Position numbers and translations under genes: made by a program. This document shows positions 1 to 6,001 of a DNA stretch of 6,001 nucleotides, piece by piece. The stretch's first letter is position 1, and the number at the start of each line of letters is the position of its first letter. The notes under the pieces were generated by a model. That model had not been told where the DNA came from, searched no databases, and worked only from the letters and a program-made list of their open reading frames with translations. Where the stretch lies: contig JAOZSZ010000095.1 in assembly GCA_029939385.1 (NCBI GenBank), positions 1 to 6,001 of the forward strand, read 5' to 3'. Origin of the DNA: Pontiella sp. (GTDB lineage: Bacteria; Verrucomicrobiota; Kiritimatiellia; Kiritimatiellales; Pontiellaceae).

Positions 1-1415
1 CGCAAATATTCGGACCCAATGATTTCGGGCTCGGTTGCGCCGGGTCGCTGCCACCATAGCGTAACATGGTCCCCTCCACCGCCTTCCTTGAACAGCAACT
101 CCACATAGCAGGTCTGGTTGCTCGTCAACGTCACCGCTTCAGAAGCGTGCACCCGCCCGTTCGAAAGTTGCCGATAACGGGTCCAACCCGCGAGATCCAG
201 AATCTGCTTCCGCTGGTAGGGGCTTGGGGTCTCGCTCAGCCACAGCTCGGCGGTGTCGTCGCCCGTCAGGAAAAAGGTGTAGTCCCCATCGGTCGGGACC
301 GTGATGGTTCCGCGGATCCGCAGCCCGTACGAGCCTCCCTTGTTCTTGGCATATTCAGACGTGGAGATCCATGTGCGTTCGTCCGGCTCTCCGCCAAAGC
401 GGTCGGATTCCAGCAGATCCGAAACCTGGTTACCGGAAATATTATTCCAGCGCTCTACTTGCAAGGCGCCGGGAATACCGCCTTCCTTCCATGCGGGAAC
501 CGTCGGATCGCTTCCAAATATATTGACCTCTTCGCCATCGGAAAACCCGTCGCCGTCCGTATCTGGATCAGTCGGAAGAGTGTGGGTAATGATGACCTCG
601 ACATAATCCGATAAGTCGTCTGCGTCAAAGTCGGGATTGGTATCGAGCGTTCCACTTTGGATCTCCTGATCCACGTCGAGGCCATCGGCATCGGCATCCA
701 CATACAGCGTGGTGATCCAAACCTTGTAGGGCTCTGAATCCGCATGGGCCTCGATCGTGACCCGCGAGGCGGTCGGATAGTCGGCCAACGGAAGGGCGTA
801 GCGGCACAAGACCTGCTCTCCGGAATCTCCAGTGAGGTCCCCGAAGAGGTTCGTCGCCACAATATTCCCGTTCACATCTGCCAGATCCACATAGACCCAG
901 CTGTTCAAAGCATCCTGGTGAAGCAGGTTCAGCACAATATCTTCGGTCAATAACGTGCGGTCTAGATCCATGTAGACCGAACCCTGAGCATTCGAAGCAA
1001 CCAGCCAACACGCCCCGTTTGTCCAAACTCCACCGCTCTTGCCCGCACCCAGCCACCAATCCGGCCCCGTATAGGCATATTCATCGCCCACCGTAAAATC
1101 GGGATGCCCCCAAGTGATCACCGCGCGGCTCAGCGGATTATCGTCCACACCATCATTAAATCCATCTGCATCGGTATCGGATGCGTAAGGATCCGTCCAA
1201 ATCAAGGACTCTGTAATATTTGTAAGCGTATCCGAATCATAATTCTCCAGCGCATCCGCGGAATTGGTTGGATTGAGTCCAAAAAAATCTTCATACAGGT
1301 CGCTCATACCGTCGTTATCGGTGTCCACCGCGAAGGCAAAACCAATCCCAAAAACGAGGGCAATAATGAATACAAACTGGAAAAACTTTATTTTAAGTAG
1401 GGCAATCTTTGACAT
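1..1415 (-). CDS. Secreted PA14-domain protein with Asp-rich calcium-binding repeats (3' end beyond window)
   Basis: The frame stays open from an ATG at 1415 to the left edge, giving 471 residues with no stop, so the C-terminus is missing. The start is supported by AAGGAG at 1428-1423, 7 bases upstream. Residues 1-29 form a signal peptide: Lys residues, a hydrophobic stretch and a likely AFA|VD cleavage after A29. Asp-rich motifs of the thrombospondin-type-3 kind (DxDxDGxxD) lie at about D31-E42, D80-D92, D240-E251, D258-E273 (less regular) and D283-E296. Residues 97-237 look like a beta-rich domain I cannot name. Residues 312-471 match a PA14 domain, from GGIPGALQVERWNN through DGDYTFFLTGDDTAELWL to VELLFKEGGGGDHVTLWWQ. 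PA14 domains are beta-barrels that often bind carbohydrate. A role in polysaccharide binding or at the cell surface is inference. A catalytic or sorting domain could lie beyond the edge. It is transcribed divergently from nrdD. Confidence 0.88.
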   Translation of the reverse strand, partial: MSKIALLKIKFFQFVFIIALVFGIGFAFAVDTDNDGMSDLYEDFFGLNPTNSADALENYDSDTLTNITESLIWTDPYASDTDADGFNDGVDDNPLSRAVITWGHPDFTVGDEYAYTGPDWWLGAGKSGGVWTNGACWLVASNAQGSVYMDLDRTLLTEDIVLNLLHQDALNSWVYVDLADVNGNIVATNLFGDLTGDSGEQVLCRYALPLADYPTASRVTIEAHADSEPYKVWITTLYVDADADGLDVDQEIQSGTLDTNPDFDADDLSDYVEVIITHTLPTDPDTDGDGFSDGEEVNIFGSDPTVPAWKEGGIPGALQVERWNNISGNQVSDLLESDRFGGEPDERTWISTSEYAKNKGGSYGLRIRGTITVPTDGDYTFFLTGDDTAELWLSETPSPYQRKQILDLAGWTRYRQLSNGRVHASEAVTLTSNQTCYVELLFKEGGGGDHVTLWWQRPGATEPEIIGSEYL

Positions 1416-1555
1416 GCGACTTCTCCTTTTATAGAAGCCCTGTTTACCCCCCTCCTTAAACTTAATCAAAAGTTATTTATATTTTATTTTAGTGTTTTTT
1501 ACTACAGAACAATAAAGATTGAGTCACGAGCGGGGTGTTTTTATTTTAATTGTAA

Positions 1556-1645
1556 CCCGCCGCTTCGACCCGTCTGATCAAGGCATCCAGCCTCCGCCGC
1601 GTTCGCCGGGCTCACATAAGCTATTCACACCGCCATGCTTGTCAC
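1556..1645. other. GC-rich island in an AT-rich intergenic region, origin unknown
   Basis: The block is much richer in G and C than the sequence on both sides and than the neighbouring genes. On the minus strand it encodes a short Arg-rich peptide ending RRLDALIRRVEAAGYN and a TAA stop; stops in the same frame just upstream (TGA, TAG) prevent a longer gene. The plus strand is also open for a short way but has no plausible ribosome site. I find no strong hairpin, clear terminal inverted repeat or target duplication. It could be a decayed gene fragment or a copy of a dispersed intergenic repeat. Neither is shown by this window alone. Confidence 0.35.
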
Positions 1646-1680
1646 GTGTTTAGTAGCAAATTCAGCACTTTTAACAAAAA

Positions 1681-1698
1681 ACCACAATATGTTGTGGT
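1681..1698. promoter_or_regulatory. NrdR box-like operator upstream of nrdD
   Basis: ACCACAATATGTTGTGGT has perfect 7-base arms (ACCACAA and TTGTGGT) around a 4-base centre. It closely fits the NrdR consensus ACACWATATMTWGTGT. NrdR is the ATP-cone repressor of ribonucleotide reductase operons and senses dATP/ATP. The site lies about 100 bases upstream of the nrdD ATG, where it could overlap a promoter. NrdR usually binds two boxes about 31 bases apart. I find no convincing second copy at that spacing on either side. Confidence 0.75.
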
Positions 1699-1719
1699 AA
1701 TCCCTTGACGGAAGATACT
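1692..1719 (+). promoter_or_regulatory. Possible nrdD operon promoter overlapping the NrdR box
   Basis: TTGTGG (1692-1697) and GATACT (1714-1719) are separated by 16 bases and resemble sigma-70 -35 and -10 elements (3/6 and 4/6 matches). The -35 would sit inside the right arm of the NrdR-like palindrome, so repressor binding would block it. The match is weak. The alternative TTGACG at 1705-1710 is a better -35 but has no good -10 at 16-18 bases. Confidence 0.28.
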
Positions 1720-1787
1720 CTGGTTGCCTACCTTCCTTCCCTGTTTAAAGCTAATATTGGGTTGGATTTTGGTCAAAATACACAAAG

Positions 1788-1795
1788 AAGGGGAG
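1788..1795 (+). promoter_or_regulatory. Ribosome binding site that fixes the nrdD start
   Basis: AAGGGGAG ends 5 bases before the ATG at 1801. It decides the start in favour of 1801. The frame is open further upstream to a TTG at 1705, but that codon has no ribosome site and lies just behind the operator. Confidence 0.8.
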
Positions 1796-1800
1796 ATAAC

Positions 1801-4527
1801 ATGTCAGGGAAAAAAGGGCATATAAATACTGCATTTGATGGGTTCAAAAAGCGCTCAGGACTTATCGTTCCGTTTCGCTGGCAAAAAATTGAACTCGCCA
1901 TTGATCGCGCTGTCGACGAAGTCGCCCGAAAACACCACGTTCCCAAAAACGAAGGGCTGGCCTCGAAAGTCTCTCGCCAGGTACTACAACAACTGAGCGC
2001 CCCTCAAAACGAATTCTTTGTTCATCCTGACGAAGACAATAAACGTATTCCCCAAATTGAAGACGTACAGGATCTGGTTGAAATCCTATTGGCTGAAAAC
2101 GGAGAAACACTGACCGTTGCCGCGTATAAGCGTTATCGAAAACAGCGCGAAATGGCGCGTCGAAACATTCGTGTTCGGGGGAATGATACTGATCAAAAAG
2201 TTGACGTAACCGATGCCAGCCTTTTGCTCGTTGAATCCTCAACCAACAGTGTAAATCTCCCATGGGATCGCAAGCGTATCGTTAAACAAATCCTCGACAA
2301 AACCGACCTCTCCGTCGAATTAGCAATCAACATTGCGAAAAGTGTCGAAAATAGAATTATTGCCAGCGATATGGCCATCGTCAACACCTCCCTTATTCGT
2401 GAATTAGTAAATAACGAACTGATGGAGCGTGGATTCTCTCACCAACTTCGCGACCTCTCCCTCTACCGCATTTCCAAAGATTTTCTCGAAAGTCTAATGT
2501 TCACTAAATCAACTGAAAATTCGAATATTGTGAACAACAATCCTGAAGCCGTAAACATGGGAATCGCCGAACTCGTTCTTAAACAATGGGCGCTCGAAAC
2601 CATCTTCAGCCCCGAGGTTAAACGCGCACACGACACGGGCGCGGTTCATATTCACGACCTCGGCTACCCCACCCGAGTCTATTGCTCATCGCACTCCATC
2701 GAATACATCAAGAAATACGGATTGACCGGACTCATCAACCTCAATACCGAATCCCATCCTGCTCGTTCGGCCTCTGTCCTGACAGGCCATCTCAATACCT
2801 TCCTCGCCTCGATGCAGGCCAATTATGCCGGTGCACTCGGCATTGCCTATATCAATATTCTCTACGCCCCGCTACTGGTTGGGATGAATGAAAAAGAGCT
2901 CAAGCAAGTGGCTCAGGAGTTAATTTTTAACGGATCACAAAATGCTTTCTCACGCGGAGGGCAAACCCTATTTTTGGATTTCAATATCCATACGGGAGTC
3001 CCCAGTTATCTCAAAAAAGTGCCCGCCATCGGCCCGGGCGGTCACTATCAACTCCGCCTTAAAGATGGCTCCATCGTCGAGCTCGATGAAGAGCTTCGCG
3101 ATGAGTTAGATGGAAGCGGATACCGCATGATGGACCTCTACTATAATGATCCAGAGGAGGGAAAACGTCTGGTCCTTCGCGAACTTCCCGACGCTCAAGA
3201 AGGCCTGATCTTCGACGCTTCTGTACACGCTAATCTCGAAGAACGTGGCGAACAGGTCGTGACCTATAAAGACTACACCCAAGAAGCGCAAGACTTCTGC
3301 CGCGCCCTGCTCCAAGTCTTTGGCGAAGGCGATGCCAACGGACGTATCTTCGAATTCCCTAAGTGCGACTTTCACGTCTCTGATGAAACCTTTGAGGATC
3401 CATCACAATTTGCGATCTATCAAGAAGCCTGCGAACTGGCCAGCAAAAATGGATCAACCTACTTCATCTTCGACCGCGACGAAGTTACCCTCTCTGCTTG
3501 TTGCCGTTTACGCACAACCATCTCCGACAATCGGATGCTCCAACACCCTGAATGTATGCGTTTTTGTGGGTTCCAGAATGTCACCATCAATATTCCGCAA
3601 GCCTCTTATCGTGCGGCTCGAACGGGTGGCGATATTCTCAAAAACTTCTACAATGAAATCGATCGCACTATGGAAATTGCTATTGATGCTCATTTACAGA
3701 AAAAGGTGAAGGCGGCTGAAATGATGAGTGGTCCGGGGCATCCCCTCTGGCAAATTGGCAAAATTTCAAACGATGGAAAGCCCTATGTCGACCTTGATGA
3801 CTGCACCTATATTCTTGGCCTTATTGGCGTGAACGATGCCGTCAAATTCCTGATTGGCCAAGAACTCCACGACACGAAAGAAGCCCAGCGCCTCGGCCTC
3901 AAGATTGTCGCGCATATGTATACCAAAGCGAAGAAGCTGGCGAAAAAGCATAACCTCAAATTCACACTAGAGGAATCCCCCGCCGAATCCGCCGCCCGTC
4001 GCCTTGCTAAATCCGACCTAATTTATTTTCCAGAAGAGTCGGGGGAAATTGTTAAGGGGCCAGCGGATGCAGAATACTACACCAACTCCATTCATCTTGC
4101 TGCCGAGGCTGATGTTTCGATGGTTGACCGCATCATCGAACAGTCCAAGTATCATAGCATGATCGAGTCCGGCGCCATCACCCATTGCTTTGTCGGTGAG
4201 GAGCGCCCCGATGCCGACTCTATCGCACATTTAATGACTGAAGTATTCCATCGCACGCAATCCGCACAGGTTTGTATATCCCCCGAGTTCACCTTCTGCG
4301 AAAACTGTAACCACCAGAGTCGCGGCCTTCTCGAATCCTGTCCTGAATGCGGATCGACCGAGGTCGTTGGCGAAACCCGAGTGGTTGGCTACTTTAGCAA
4401 AGTCCAAAACTGGAACAAATCGAAGCGCTATGGCGAGCTACTGGCCCGCCATGCGGGGAAATATAATATCACTACGGCCGAAGGCGAAGAACAAGCCTTA
4501 GTAACCGCAGAGGGAGAAGAGCGATAA
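1801..4527 (+). CDS. nrdD: Anaerobic (class III) ribonucleoside-triphosphate reductase, probably redoxin-dependent type
   Basis: The 908-residue cytoplasmic enzyme reduces ribonucleoside triphosphates to deoxynucleotides using a glycyl radical. An ATP cone (allosteric nucleotide site) spans about residues 16-118, with the KKRSGLIVPF start and IEDVQDLVEILL. A second cone-like segment (about 145-220) contains NTSLIRELVNNELMERG. The barrel begins around VHIHDLGYP (282-290). Presumed active-site cysteines are C295 (RVYCSSH), C568 (ACCR, thiyl position) and C589 (RFCGFQNVTINIP). Zinc ligands are C833, C836, C847 and C850, and the radical glycine is G863 in RVVGYF. It is longer than E. coli NrdD (about 712 residues), partly through the N-terminal segments and a probable insertion at about 417-487. 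It heads the operon, overlaps the next gene by one base and lies behind an NrdR-like box. C589 replacing the usual Asn suggests a reductant other than formate, which is inference. Confidence 0.97.
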   Translation: MSGKKGHINTAFDGFKKRSGLIVPFRWQKIELAIDRAVDEVARKHHVPKNEGLASKVSRQVLQQLSAPQNEFFVHPDEDNKRIPQIEDVQDLVEILLAENGETLTVAAYKRYRKQREMARRNIRVRGNDTDQKVDVTDASLLLVESSTNSVNLPWDRKRIVKQILDKTDLSVELAINIAKSVENRIIASDMAIVNTSLIRELVNNELMERGFSHQLRDLSLYRISKDFLESLMFTKSTENSNIVNNNPEAVNMGIAELVLKQWALETIFSPEVKRAHDTGAVHIHDLGYPTRVYCSSHSIEYIKKYGLTGLINLNTESHPARSASVLTGHLNTFLASMQANYAGALGIAYINILYAPLLVGMNEKELKQVAQELIFNGSQNAFSRGGQTLFLDFNIHTGVPSYLKKVPAIGPGGHYQLRLKDGSIVELDEELRDELDGSGYRMMDLYYNDPEEGKRLVLRELPDAQEGLIFDASVHANLEERGEQVVTYKDYTQEAQDFCRALLQVFGEGDANGRIFEFPKCDFHVSDETFEDPSQFAIYQEACELASKNGSTYFIFDRDEVTLSACCRLRTTISDNRMLQHPECMRFCGFQNVTINIPQASYRAARTGGDILKNFYNEIDRTMEIAIDAHLQKKVKAAEMMSGPGHPLWQIGKISNDGKPYVDLDDCTYILGLIGVNDAVKFLIGQELHDTKEAQRLGLKIVAHMYTKAKKLAKKHNLKFTLEESPAESAARRLAKSDLIYFPEESGEIVKGPADAEYYTNSIHLAAEADVSMVDRIIEQSKYHSMIESGAITHCFVGEERPDADSIAHLMTEVFHRTQSAQVCISPEFTFCENCNHQSRGLLESCPECGSTEVVGETRVVGYFSKVQNWNKSKRYGELLARHAGKYNITTAEGEEQALVTAEGEER
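4511..4521 (+). promoter_or_regulatory. Ribosome binding site of the redoxin gene, inside the nrdD end
   Basis: AGGGAGAAGAG lies within the last codons of nrdD, and the next ATG starts at 4527 as part of TAATG. The arrangement suggests that translation of the redoxin is coupled to termination on nrdD. Confidence 0.7.
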
Positions 4528-4922
4528 TGGCTGCTAAATATCAAATTAAAGTATTCGGAAAAGAAGGCTGCGACAAATGCCACACTCTCAATCAGCGACT
4601 CGATAAGTTGCTAACCCAAGAAGACTATAGCGCCTTTGATAAAATTTATTGTGATATTGAAACCCTTGACGGTCTTGTGGCTTTTGCTGAGGCCGAATGC
4701 ATCAATCCTTCACGTATCCCCGCTATGCTCATTACCCAATGGGATGAGGCCGCCCATGAGTTTATGCCCATGAGCACCCAGCAACCCGGCGCAAAAGATT
4801 CCATCTGTAAAAAGGCAAAACTCTATCAATATATGGGGCTACAGACCGACTATTCCGATATCGGCAAAGGACTCATTACGCCCAAAATGATCCAACACAT
4901 ACTGGCCGAAGCTACGGCATAA
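4527..4922 (+). CDS. Glutaredoxin/thioredoxin-fold protein with CxxC, likely electron donor to NrdD
   Basis: This is a 131-residue soluble protein. It opens with a beta strand (YQIKVFG) followed by the redox motif C15-D-K-C18 at the head of a helix, as in glutaredoxins, NrdH and thioredoxins. The expected cis-proline is P65 in SRIPAMLI. Further cysteines are C42, C58 and C94. It is longer than NrdH (about 75-80 residues); the extra length is mainly a longer segment after the first helix and a C-terminal tail after residue 80. Its ATG overlaps the nrdD stop codon by one base and it precedes nrdG. This position argues that it re-reduces the NrdD active-site disulfide, as shown for the operon-encoded NrdH-like glutaredoxin of Methanosarcina barkeri class III reductase. 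The function is inferred; the fold and motif are seen. A role in NrdG activation or redox sensing is possible but less likely. Confidence 0.85.
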   Translation: MAAKYQIKVFGKEGCDKCHTLNQRLDKLLTQEDYSAFDKIYCDIETLDGLVAFAEAECINPSRIPAMLITQWDEAAHEFMPMSTQQPGAKDSICKKAKLYQYMGLQTDYSDIGKGLITPKMIQHILAEATA

Positions 4923-4932
4923 ATCTCCATCG

Positions 4933-5637
4933 ATGTCTCCGTCCAGCTCCATCTATGCCTATCTCGAAAAGCCCTCGATGGTGGATTATCCAAAACACTT
5001 TGCCGCCGTCTTTTTCATTAGCGGTTGCGGCTTCACGTGTGGATTTTGTCATAACGCTACGTTGATGGGGAAAAAGCAGGCGGGGCTCTCTTGGGGGAAA
5101 TTAGAAGCTGCCTGTACCCAGTTTAAAAAAGAGTGGGTCAATGGCGTTGTCATTACCGGCGGAGAGCCCACGAGCGCGAACGATCTCCCAGAACTCATTC
5201 ACTTCTTTAAGGAGCGTTTCGGCTTTTCGGTTAAACTCGACACCAATGGTTCCAATCCAGAACGCCTCGCCGAATGCCTTCCACTCGTTGACTATGTGGC
5301 GATGGATGTTAAATGTGGATTTTCTGCCTATCCTGCAGTAACAGGATTTCAAGATATTGATAAAATTCAACAATCCATTGATCTCATCCGCACTCAGGCC
5401 AAGAACTATGAGTTTCGCACAACCATCATTGAAACCGTTCATACTCATGAACAAATGAAAGAAGTTCGAGAAATGGTTAAAGGATCCAAACGCTACGCCC
5501 TACAAGCTTTCATTCCGCGCGACGAACTTCCCGAAGAACAATACCGTACTATCCCCCGCACCACATCGGCCCGTCTTCACGAGTTAGAAGCTCTCATGGC
5601 GGGCTGTGCCGAAGAAATCCTTATTCGCGGGGCATAG
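4933..5637 (+). CDS. nrdG: Radical-SAM activating protein of anaerobic ribonucleotide reductase (NrdG2 type)
   Basis: The 234-residue enzyme cleaves S-adenosylmethionine to form the glycyl radical on NrdD. The CX3CX2C cluster motif is C32-GFT-C36-GF-C39 followed by HN, and these cysteines bind the [4Fe-4S] cluster. The SAM-contacting motif ITGGEP is at 74-79, with LDTNGSNP after it and VDYVAMDVK in the barrel. The opening (SMVDYPKHFAAVFFISGC) is characteristic of NrdG2-type proteins (TIGR02495). These are longer than the E. coli NrdG of about 154 residues because they have a more complete barrel at the C-terminus. The ATG follows the redoxin stop by 10 bases and has no clear Shine-Dalgarno sequence, so it probably relies on coupling with the gene before. 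Residues just after this ATG (IYAYLEKPSMVDYP) already belong to the family N-terminus, which supports the start. A generic 7-carboxy-7-deazaguanine synthase-like paralogue is unlikely given the operon. Confidence 0.95.
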   Translation: MSPSSSIYAYLEKPSMVDYPKHFAAVFFISGCGFTCGFCHNATLMGKKQAGLSWGKLEAACTQFKKEWVNGVVITGGEPTSANDLPELIHFFKERFGFSVKLDTNGSNPERLAECLPLVDYVAMDVKCGFSAYPAVTGFQDIDKIQQSIDLIRTQAKNYEFRTTIIETVHTHEQMKEVREMVKGSKRYALQAFIPRDELPEEQYRTIPRTTSARLHELEALMAGCAEEILIRGA

Positions 5638-5661
5638 ACATCCCCGAGGTCTGAACACAAA

Positions 5662-5685
5662 AAAGCCCGGCATTAACCGGGCTTT
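5662..5685. terminator. Hairpin terminator between convergent genes, strongest for the minus strand
   Basis: AAAGCCCGG and CCGGGCTTT form a perfect 9-bp stem around the 6-base loop CATTAA. Read on the minus strand the stem is followed by a run of T (complement of 5659-5664), a textbook intrinsic terminator for the coiled-coil gene ending at 5708. On the plus strand the tail is CTTTCGTTC, a poor T-run, so it may end the nrd operon less efficiently. It lies 24 bases after the nrdG stop. Confidence 0.88.
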
Positions 5686-5707
5686 CGTTCATTAAAATCA
5701 GGCGGTA

Positions 5708-6001
5708 TTATTGATCACTCATCTGATGTAAAAGTTCCATTGCTGCCTCAGCATCGGACAATGAAGGGTCCATGGTGCTTTGAGTTGTTTCACCATTTAA
5801 TGCTTTCATATTGTTATTAAATTGGTCGAAACGTCCCTTTAGCGTCTCATATTCTTCCTTCAGCTCAGCCAACTCGGCCTCAAGTTCGATCGCCATATCT
5901 TGTGAAGCCACCATGGCAGATTTTGAAGAAACAACTTCGCTTTCAAGAGAAGCCACTTTCACTTTCTCATCGGCCAAAGCGCTTGCGGTTTTTGCTTCGC
6001 T
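5708..6001 (-). CDS. Coiled-coil protein of unknown function, C-terminal part (5' end beyond window)
   Basis: The frame is open from the right edge to a TAA at 5710-5708, giving the last 97 residues; the start lies outside. A TTG at 5977 could be read as a start, but the frame continues upstream of it with no ribosome site (SEAKTASA...), so I treat the gene as partial. Visible residues 9-65 are rich in Ala, Glu, Leu, Lys and Val with heptad-like spacing (MAIELEAELAELKEEYETLK), a coiled coil. A polar tail follows, ending LLHQMSDQ. There is no cysteine, membrane segment or known motif in the visible part. It converges on the nrd operon and appears to use the hairpin at 5662-5685 as its terminator. 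No function can be assigned. Confidence 0.8.
   Translation of the reverse strand, partial: SEAKTASALADEKVKVASLESEVVSSKSAMVASQDMAIELEAELAELKEEYETLKGRFDQFNNNMKALNGETTQSTMDPSLSDAEAAMELLHQMSDQ

Larger units (their letters stand above)
1416..1800. other. Divergent intergenic region between the PA14 gene and nrdD
   Basis: This 385-base spacer has three parts. Bases 1416-1555 are AT-rich and hold the PA14 gene's ribosome site at 1423-1428. They also contain a second purine-rich AAGGAGGGGG (minus strand, 1456-1447) with no start codon beside it, and TATAAA-like stretches around 1476-1490 without a convincing -35 partner. Bases 1556-1645 are strikingly GC-rich and unexplained. Bases 1646-1800 are AT-rich again and carry the NrdR-like palindrome, a possible promoter and the nrdD ribosome site. 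I see no tRNA or riboswitch. Confidence 0.6.

Noticed and set aside
66..1059. Long open frames at 66-614 (+), 455-862 (-) and 625-1059 (-)
   Set aside because: They overlap the PA14 gene in other frames; only the frame starting at 1415 gives recognisable domains, a signal peptide and a ribosome site.
1642..1670. Second NrdR box upstream of the clear one
   Set aside because: CACGTGTTTAGTAG and TAGCAAATTCAGCACT each match the consensus at only a few positions and are not at the expected spacing.
1705..1733. TTGACG as the -35 of the nrdD promoter
   Set aside because: The hexamer is good, but the sequence 16-18 bases downstream (around CTACCT) does not resemble a -10.
1705..1800. Upstream TTG start extending NrdD by 32 residues
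   Set aside because: There is no ribosome site before 1705, the extension is not part of the ATP cone, and the ATG at 1801 has AAGGGGAG at good spacing.
5628..5646. CGGGG/CCCCG hairpin across the nrdG stop codon
   Set aside because: It has only 5 base pairs with a 9-base loop and no T-run; the hairpin at 5662-5685 is far stronger.
5708..5977. Complete 89-residue gene starting at TTG 5977
   Set aside because: The frame continues open to the window edge with the same composition and there is no ribosome site, so the gene is more likely truncated by the window.
1..6001. CRISPR array, tRNA, rRNA or insertion sequence
   Set aside because: I found no regularly spaced repeats, cloverleaf sequence, transposase or paired terminal repeats on either strand.

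Overview
The window holds three complete genes forming one compact plus-strand operon. It is flanked by two minus-strand genes that run off the window edges. The operon is an anaerobic (class III) ribonucleotide reductase system: nrdD (1801-4527), a small CxxC thioredoxin-fold protein (4527-4922) and an NrdG2-type radical-SAM activase (4933-5637). The organism must live or grow without oxygen. The left-hand gene encodes a secreted protein with Asp-rich calcium-binding repeats and a PA14 domain. That architecture is abundant in PVC-group bacteria (Kiritimatiellota, Verrucomicrobia, Lentisphaerae), so a marine or sediment anaerobe of that group is my best guess. The sequence does not prove the phylum.

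Layout. 1-1415 (minus): start and most of the secreted PA14 protein; its C-terminus lies beyond the left edge. 1416-1800: divergent intergenic region with an AT-rich leader for the PA14 gene, an unexplained GC-rich island (about 1556-1645), an NrdR-box-like palindrome (1681-1698) and a possible promoter. 1801-5637: the nrd operon, with a 1-base TAATG overlap between genes 1 and 2 and a 10-base gap between genes 2 and 3. 5638-5707: convergent gap with a 9-bp GC-rich hairpin terminator whose T-run faces the minus strand. 5708-6001 (minus): the C-terminal 97 residues of a coiled-coil protein of unknown function.

How the genes work together. NrdG2 uses S-adenosylmethionine and a [4Fe-4S] cluster to place a radical on Gly863 of NrdD, and NrdD then reduces ribonucleoside triphosphates. 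Classical NrdD (E. coli, phage T4) takes its electrons from formate. Here a cysteine (C589) sits exactly 21 residues after the presumed thiyl cysteine (C568). As I recall it, that is the spacing at which T4 NrdD has its conserved Asn311. A CxxC redoxin gene is also translationally coupled between nrdD and nrdG. Together these point to a formate-independent, redoxin-fed class III reductase, as described for NrdD2/NrdD3-type enzymes. This is the most interesting system in the window. The broad type is known, but this redoxin is larger than ordinary NrdH/glutaredoxin proteins and its own reductase is not in the window.
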